This document shows, one piece after another, positions 7,448 through 11,275 of a DNA stretch of 11,275 nucleotides. How positions within the stretch are numbered: position 1 is the stretch's first letter; the number at the start of each line of letters is the position of its first letter. The stretch is from Cyclobacteriaceae bacterium (GTDB lineage: Bacteria; Bacteroidota; Bacteroidia; Cytophagales; Cyclobacteriaceae), in NCBI GenBank assembly GCA_028289505.1, contig JANQPK010000372.1, forward strand, positions 1-11,275, written 5' to 3'. The notes below the pieces were generated by a model, which did not search any database, was not told the origin of the DNA, and was given only the letters and a program-made list of their open reading frames with translations. The position numbers and the translations under genes were made by a program.

Positions 7448-7534
7448 CAATATCACAGGTTTATCAACACATTACCAGCCAAAAACTAACCTGGGAAAAC
7501 CCATGTAATAAATATGGTGGGATTCTGCTTGACC

Positions 7535-8215
7535 CTATAAAATCGAAAATACTGCTCTAAGCTCCGCCTTCAGTTTGATGCTGTTGAACTCCAACTCGGA
7601 TTGGTAACCTGAGTCAGCAGCCATTTCCATGGTTTGAGCACGATATACCGGAACTTGAGGCTGGTTAATTTCTGAGACTTCTAAAACGCCTCCCAGTTTT
7701 TCGTCAATCCCCTTCAGCAAAAATGCTGCTTTTTGTTTGGCGTTTTTTAAGGCCTCCAACTTCAGTTCATTTTGGAACTGTTCCATTTTACTATGTGTAT
7801 AGCTGGCCACACTCACATTATTCACGCCCCTGGGATCCAGCCGCTCCAGAAGCTCATTTACTTTTTTTAGATCTGCAACCTTCAACCTAAAGCTTTTGGA
7901 AGCCAGAAACTCCTCTGAACGTTGTTTTTTCCAGTTCCAGTTATAGCCGTAAATGCCTTCAACGGTTAGATCCTCGGTATTTAGATCCTCCGCTTTTACC
8001 GCTTTAACCAATTGAGATTCGAGTTTATTGATATCTGCCTTTTTCCTGCCATCCAGGTACTCTTTCAATACGATCCGGAACATGATCTCATCGGGAGTGA
8101 TCTCCATTTCCGCTTCGCCGTTAACCTCGATCTTCTTTACCAGAGGTTGGGTTTGTGAGTGTGCCCATGCGGGAATCAGTAAAAATGCCGCCAGTAATAG
8201 TATTTTGATATTCAT
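7535..8215 (-). CDS. SIMPL domain (DUF541) periplasmic protein
   Basis: This 226-aa protein has a signal peptide (MNIKILLLAAFLLIPAWAHS, residues 1-20) and then one SIMPL domain. Its first strand carries the family hallmark V-x-G-x-x-x-x-x-x-x-D-x-x-x-x-x-x-V, here VNGEAEMEITPDEIMFRIVL at about 31-50, followed by a helix (KADINKLESQLVKAV) and later LKNAKQKAAFLLKGI, the conserved helix in which alanines and lysines precede a G-D/E-LGxVLEVSE-type segment (here KLGGVLEVSEIN). Length agrees with bacterial family members of 220-250 aa. These proteins sit in the periplasm or outer membrane, and their biochemical role is unclear; oligomeric channel or stress-related functions have been proposed. It stands alone: 117 nt separate its stop from the next gene, and 186 nt lie upstream. 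Confidence 0.88.
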   Translation of the reverse strand: MNIKILLLAAFLLIPAWAHSQTQPLVKKIEVNGEAEMEITPDEIMFRIVLKEYLDGRKKADINKLESQLVKAVKAEDLNTEDLTVEGIYGYNWNWKKQRSEEFLASKSFRLKVADLKKVNELLERLDPRGVNNVSVASYTHSKMEQFQNELKLEALKNAKQKAAFLLKGIDEKLGGVLEVSEINQPQVPVYRAQTMEMAADSGYQSELEFNSIKLKAELRAVFSIL

Positions 8216-8304
8216 GGTTAGAGTTGTTTATTAACAATAAAACCCCAACAATCAGGCCAGTTTTCAGTGCGAAGTTCGAATTTGGCAATATGCAAACTTC
8301 ATTC

Positions 8305-8360
8305 TCGTCCCTCGTCCTTCGTCCTTCGTCCCTGGTTCTTCGTCCCTCATCCCTCATCTC
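8305..8360. repeat. Degenerate 7-bp tandem repeat, eight units
   Basis: Reading the plus strand from 8305 gives eight heptamers in exact phase: TCGTCCC, TCGTCCT, TCGTCCT, TCGTCCC, TGGTTCT, TCGTCCC, TCATCCC, TCATCTC. On the strand of the flanking genes it is purine-rich (GGGACGA type). It lies in the gene-free stretch between the SIMPL gene and the dgkA-like gene. Such 7-bp arrays produce false ORFs with a 7-residue period, as here. I recall similar blocks in intergenic DNA of other Bacteroidota, but cannot verify that here. Confidence 0.9.
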
Positions 8361-8375
8361 TGCTACCTACTCCCC

Positions 8376-8407
8376 TGGTTCCCTAGTTCCCTAGTTTCCT
8401 ACTACCT
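8376..8407. repeat. Degenerate 8-bp tandem repeat, four units, overlapping the dgkA-like stop codon
   Basis: Four octamers follow in phase: TGGTTCCC, TAGTTCCC, TAGTTTCC, TACTACCT. On the gene strand this gives spaced G runs (GG, GGG, GGG, GGGG) separated by 5-6 nt, a possible weak G-quadruplex motif right after the stop codon at 8402-8404. The last unit lies partly within the coding sequence, so the array may have arisen or expanded at the gene end. Confidence 0.75.
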
Positions 8408-8779
8408 TAGATTAAAATGAAACTGATTCAGGATCTTGGGTAAAAAAATAACCAGTCCAATAAGTAAAGCAGTAATGGCTGCTACCAGTACTGCCCCTGC
8501 CGCCAGATCTTTAATTTTTTTAATCTTGGGATTGTGTTCCCGACTGTATAGGTCGGCTAAACCTTCAATGCTGGTGTTGATCAATTCCATGGCAAACACT
8601 CCTCCGATTACCAGGATTAAAATTATCCATTCGAACCAGGTTACTTTCAGTACCACCCCCAGGGTCACTGCTACAAGTGCTGCCAGAAAATGTACCCGGG
8701 CATTAAACTCCTCCTTAAACACGGTGGTTATGCCTTTCAAAGCATACCCGAAGCTTCTAAAAAATTTACTGGTGTCCAT
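8402..8779 (-). CDS. dgkA: Diacylglycerol kinase family protein, undecaprenol-kinase-like
   Basis: This 125-aa integral membrane protein has three hydrophobic segments (about 30-47, 50-64 and 93-115) and an amphipathic N-terminus (RSFGYALKGI). The family active site is visible: Glu65-x-x-Asn68-x-x-x-Glu72-x-x-x-Asp76 (AMELINTSIEGLADL), then KIKDLAAGAVLV with Asp91 at 88-99. Sequences of this style with ELINTxIE are the small kinases that phosphorylate undecaprenol in many bacteria other than gamma-proteobacteria, yielding the carrier lipid undecaprenyl phosphate; diacylglycerol is the alternative substrate. It is the last gene of the glycan-modification operon, 3 nt after the methyltransferase stop, which favours a role in recycling the glycan carrier lipid. 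Substrate is inferred, not shown. Confidence 0.9.
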   Translation of the reverse strand: MDTSKFFRSFGYALKGITTVFKEEFNARVHFLAALVAVTLGVVLKVTWFEWIILILVIGGVFAMELINTSIEGLADLYSREHNPKIKKIKDLAAGAVLVAAITALLIGLVIFLPKILNQFHFNLR

Positions 8780-8782
8780 ATA

Positions 8783-9502
8783 TTATTTTGTGGCTTCCAC
8801 GTATAGTGATCTATCGTGTTGGTTGGCTTCGGAGGTATATGTACCTTCAAAGTCAAAGAAATCTACCTCGCTTTCCATAAAAGCCATCTTCTTGATTTTA
8901 TTGATGTCAAACCCAGCTCTAACTAATTGTACACAGAGTGTTTCATAATCCCATGCATTTTGGTGTGCCAAAGATTGATTACCCAAGACATGAGGCTGGC
9001 CACTTTTAGAAATAAAGTCTTCCATCATACACTCAAACAGTGTATAGTCTAATCCATATATGGTTTTAGCTCTCTCTCTCCTACGTTTAAACAGAGGGAA
9101 TTCAGTATTTTTTGCCAAATATTCACGTATGCTCTTTTCAGCATCTGGTATAATAATCCTTAGTACCCCTTTTTTGCATAGGACTCTATAAATCTCCATA
9201 AAGATCAGAGGAGATTTATAGATACTCGTGTGTTCAAATACGTGAGACCCGTAAACACCAAGACAACTATTATCTTCCAGAGGAAGATATTCAAACTGTT
9301 GAAAGTTGACTACAATGTCTCCCCAATCTGGTTCCACATCGACAGTCAACCAGGAATTATCGGGCCTGATCCAGTTAGGGCCTGGTCCAAAATTCAGCTT
9401 GTAAGGTGAACTGGCAGTTTCAATCGAGCGACTTAACTGCTTCTTTCTTCTCTTGCGCACGGCTATATCCGCCTGATATCCCAAAAACTTGATATGTTTC
9501 AT
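8783..9502 (-). CDS. SAM-dependent methyltransferase, class I (small glycan-cluster type)
   Basis: The start chosen is ATG 9502, giving 239 aa. The frame also opens at a TTG (9535), just 1 nt after the previous stop, which would add 11 residues, so coupling from that TTG is possible. The Rossmann-type methyltransferase core shows motif I KLNFGPGPNW (35-44), an acidic segment VDVE at 54-57 for the SAM ribose, DNSCLGVYGSHVFEH near 77-91 and IYRVLCKKGVLRIIIPD at 104-120, the usual late strand of the class. A basic N-terminal tail (RKRRKKQ) precedes the core. The pattern GPGPNW...D...HVxEH resembles predicted methyltransferases (COG4627-like) found in capsule and O-antigen clusters, so a sugar or lipid-linked glycan is the likely acceptor. 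Next to a pyruvyltransferase fusion, it fits a polysaccharide-modifying role. The exact acceptor is unknown. Confidence 0.85.
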   Translation of the reverse strand: MKHIKFLGYQADIAVRKRRKKQLSRSIETASSPYKLNFGPGPNWIRPDNSWLTVDVEPDWGDIVVNFQQFEYLPLEDNSCLGVYGSHVFEHTSIYKSPLIFMEIYRVLCKKGVLRIIIPDAEKSIREYLAKNTEFPLFKRRRERAKTIYGLDYTLFECMMEDFISKSGQPHVLGNQSLAHQNAWDYETLCVQLVRAGFDINKIKKMAFMESEVDFFDFEGTYTSEANQHDRSLYVEATK

Positions 9503-9536
9503 TTGTTCTGGTTTTAAGAAGACAATTGTCTTCAAA

Positions 9537-11275
9537 TTAGAGCATATTTTGGATTATTTCATGATTGGTTTTAGTCACATCGAATAATTTATTCTGTTGT
9601 GTAATTAAACGGTCGGTTACCTCTTTAGAATTGATGACACTATCAAATGCCATTAAAATTCGATCTTGAAGCGTGGACACTTCTTCTTTTAGATTTACAT
9701 ACCAATCAAGTGCTTCAATATCTTCTAAGAAAAACCGAAGTTTGTTGTGAGAACCCAAGGATATAATTTTGGAGTTTAATCCAAATGGTATCATTTGGGC
9801 ATGACCTCTGGTTCCAAGGGTTAACTCCATATTACAATAGGTTTCATAGGTCTGTTGAGGCAGGGTGTACTGCAGATGAACAGTTTGGTATGGGATCCCA
9901 TGGGCATTCAGTGTCAATTCAAATTTGGCATCATTTTCAAGATGGCAGAGGTTATAAATTTGGTAGCCCATCGCGCTGATTGCTTTTAACGCCAGTGCAA
10001 TCTGGTCCAGGATCTTATACATATCCGCTCCATACCTAAGGTGATACCGATCGTAGGCAATATTCACTCCGACGTTCTTGGTGTTTTTCTTTTTTGGAGC
10101 AGACTTATCAACTTTCCGTATTACCGTAGTGGGACAGGGTTGGAATCGTATTTTAGACCACAGTCTATTATCGATCAATGCTTTAACAGCATTGATACTT
10201 CCTGTATTCCTCAGACTAAAGAAAGATGCTTTTTCCACGATCTTCTTGAGATTATGAATAAAGAGTTCTCCTGGTTTTTGTCCAATGAAGAAGTTATATC
10301 CGATAGCGTATACAAATAAGGGTACTTCAATCCTGTTCAGAAGCTCCTCGGAAATAGCCCATTGCCAACCTGATATGGCGTTGGGATTGGAATCTGGTAG
10401 TAGCAGTCCGCCTCCTCCAATCACCATGTATTTCCTATTATTAATTTGATCTATGGTGTCCTGGTCTACTTTATGAGTTACATCTTTCAATCTCCATCTA
10501 GTAGGTAAAATTAGGTTAAAGTTATCTCTTACCGTTTTCGACAAAACGGTATCCCCTGTATTTTCCCATCCACTGTAATAGGAAAAGTGGGTGGCAGCGC
10601 TTGAGCCTTTTCCTTGTTCTGAGCGTATATAACGTATATTCTGCAACGAGAACCAACCCAGTTTTAAAAAGCGTTTCCACTGATCCTTCCGGTTCTTTTG
10701 GAATATCAATGACTGCATCAGTAATTGTTTACCACTGATGTTCGACATTTTGAAGGGTATCCCCGGAAGCGCTTTTACCAAGCTTTTAACCCGCCATGCT
10801 TTGCTTTTCTGCTGGTTAAATATCTTTTGATCAAAAGTGGGTCGATCACTTTTGATACCATATATAAATAGAGCAGAGCCGTAATATCCGATGGTCAGCA
10901 CCCTAAAGTATTTTGAAAACAAGTGATAAAGGCTGGCTCGATTGAAATAATGAATTTGTGGCTTCCGAATAGTCCGTTCCATAGAGCCGTATGTGTGCAT
11001 TTCGTAAGATGGCAATTCAAACAAAACTCCACCATCCTGTTCTAACAAACGGCTACAACTTTTTAAGAATTCATGTGGATCCAAAACCCGCTCCAAGCTA
11101 TGGAAACAACATACGGCTCCGAACTTCTTCTCGGGATTGAAATCCTCCAACAGCCCTTGGTACTGCTTGAAACCATATTGGATCGTGGAGTAGCTAGCAT
11201 ATCCAGGGTCAGGTTCTAATCCCCAGGCGGATTTGCCGGCTAATTTCAGCACGTGTACAAAGCTTCCGATAGAAC
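9537..11275 (-). CDS. Methyltransferase / polysaccharide pyruvyl transferase fusion protein (N-terminus cut by window edge)
   Basis: At least 579 codons are open to the right edge without a stop. Codons upstream of the GTG at 11252 continue the same frame (SIGSFVHV, then LKLAGKSAW and GLEPDP), which is motif I/II of a SAM methyltransferase, so the real start lies outside the window. Numbering from the GTG: methyltransferase remainder 1-135 (GLEPDP at 11-16, FHSLERVLDP at 50-59, GGVLFELPSYE at 74-84), a helical basic linker (about 135-225), then a polysaccharide pyruvyl transferase (PF04230-like) domain to about 505 with GDTVL at 233-237, GGGGLLLP at 279-286, FVYAIGYN, SLRNTGS at 346-352, and RGHAQMIPFGLNSKIISLG (482-500) with His484. 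Such transferases add ketal-linked pyruvate from PEP to sugars of exopolysaccharides or cell-wall polymers. Both halves are therefore likely glycan modifiers. It leads the methyltransferase and dgkA-like genes in one operon. Fusion reading is well supported; acceptors are unknown. Confidence 0.85.
   Translation of the reverse strand, partial: SIGSFVHVLKLAGKSAWGLEPDPGYASYSTIQYGFKQYQGLLEDFNPEKKFGAVCCFHSLERVLDPHEFLKSCSRLLEQDGGVLFELPSYEMHTYGSMERTIRKPQIHYFNRASLYHLFSKYFRVLTIGYYGSALFIYGIKSDRPTFDQKIFNQQKSKAWRVKSLVKALPGIPFKMSNISGKQLLMQSLIFQKNRKDQWKRFLKLGWFSLQNIRYIRSEQGKGSSAATHFSYYSGWENTGDTVLSKTVRDNFNLILPTRWRLKDVTHKVDQDTIDQINNRKYMVIGGGGLLLPDSNPNAISGWQWAISEELLNRIEVPLFVYAIGYNFFIGQKPGELFIHNLKKIVEKASFFSLRNTGSINAVKALIDNRLWSKIRFQPCPTTVIRKVDKSAPKKKNTKNVGVNIAYDRYHLRYGADMYKILDQIALALKAISAMGYQIYNLCHLENDAKFELTLNAHGIPYQTVHLQYTLPQQTYETYCNMELTLGTRGHAQMIPFGLNSKIISLGSHNKLRFFLEDIEALDWYVNLKEEVSTLQDRILMAFDSVINSKEVTDRLITQQNKLFDVTKTNHEIIQNML

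Noticed and set aside
7418..7456. Upstream ATG at 7456 as start of the 256-aa secreted protein
   Set aside because: It would put 13 residues ahead of a standard signal peptide; the ATG at 7417 gives the expected Lys-Lys plus hydrophobic N-terminus and has an AGG nearby.
7492..7503. TGGG-AAAA-CCCA hairpin downstream of the SIMPL gene
   Set aside because: A 4-bp stem with no following T run on the gene strand is too weak to call a terminator.
8121..8357. 78-codon minus-strand frame with DEGRRTR repeats
   Set aside because: It is produced by the 7-bp tandem array reading through in all frames, and its second half overlaps the SIMPL gene out of frame.
8436..8948. 170-codon plus-strand frame
   Set aside because: It lies antisense to the dgkA-like and methyltransferase genes, which have catalytic motifs.
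11250..11252. GTG at the beginning of the visible pyruvyltransferase fusion frame as gene start
   Set aside because: The same frame continues upstream to the window edge with SIGSFVHV, which is part of the methyltransferase SAM-binding motif, so the GTG is internal and the gene is truncated by the window.
1..11275. Defence system, CRISPR array, mobile element or tRNA
   Set aside because: Both strands were read for nucleases, transposases, direct repeats with spacers and tRNA-like cloverleaf sequence; none was seen. The repeats at 8305-8407 have no spacers.

Overview
The window looks like a chromosomal piece of a Bacteroidota bacterium, probably a marine or soil cytophagal or flavobacterial type. 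This rests on protein style (a fadN-fadA-fadE set with its own MarR regulator, short secreted proteins with Gln right after the signal peptide, weak or absent Shine-Dalgarno sequences, AT-rich spacers) and not on any marker gene. No RNA gene, transposase, CRISPR array or phage gene was found.

Region 1 (1-4597, minus strand) is a four-gene fatty-acid beta-oxidation operon, transcribed marR-type regulator, fadN, fadA, fadE. fadN starts 20 nt inside the end of the regulator gene, fadA follows fadN after 2 nt, and fadE follows fadA after 17 nt and is cut by the left window edge. Together they encode the cycle: acyl-CoA dehydrogenase (FadE), enoyl-CoA hydratase plus 3-hydroxyacyl-CoA dehydrogenase (FadN) and thiolase (FadA). 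The 136-nt spacer upstream (4598-4733) holds two palindromes and a tandem AGATCT-(T/C)-AGATTTT repeat that could be operators.

Region 2 (4734-6197, plus strand) is a divergently transcribed DASS/SLC13-type anion-sodium symporter, probably for dicarboxylates. It ends 33 nt from the convergent next gene.

Region 3 (6231-8215, minus strand) has three small secreted or periplasmic proteins: a 256-aa and a 132-aa protein of unknown function that form a likely two-gene unit, and a SIMPL (DUF541) protein. Upstream of the SIMPL gene is a 186-nt gene-free stretch with two adjacent degenerate short tandem arrays, one with a 7-bp period and one with an 8-bp period.

Region 4 (8402-11275, minus strand, open at the right edge) is the end of a surface-polysaccharide type operon. 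It has a large protein joining a SAM-dependent methyltransferase domain to a polysaccharide pyruvyl transferase domain, then a second small SAM methyltransferase, then a DgkA/undecaprenol-kinase-like membrane kinase. The first two modify glycans; the kinase could regenerate the undecaprenyl-phosphate carrier. In hand-counted lines this region is poorer in G+C than the fad region.

No clearly new multi-gene system was found. The most useful leads are the methyltransferase-pyruvyltransferase fusion with its lipid kinase partner, the operator-like spacer, the two-period repeat block and the unknown secreted pair.
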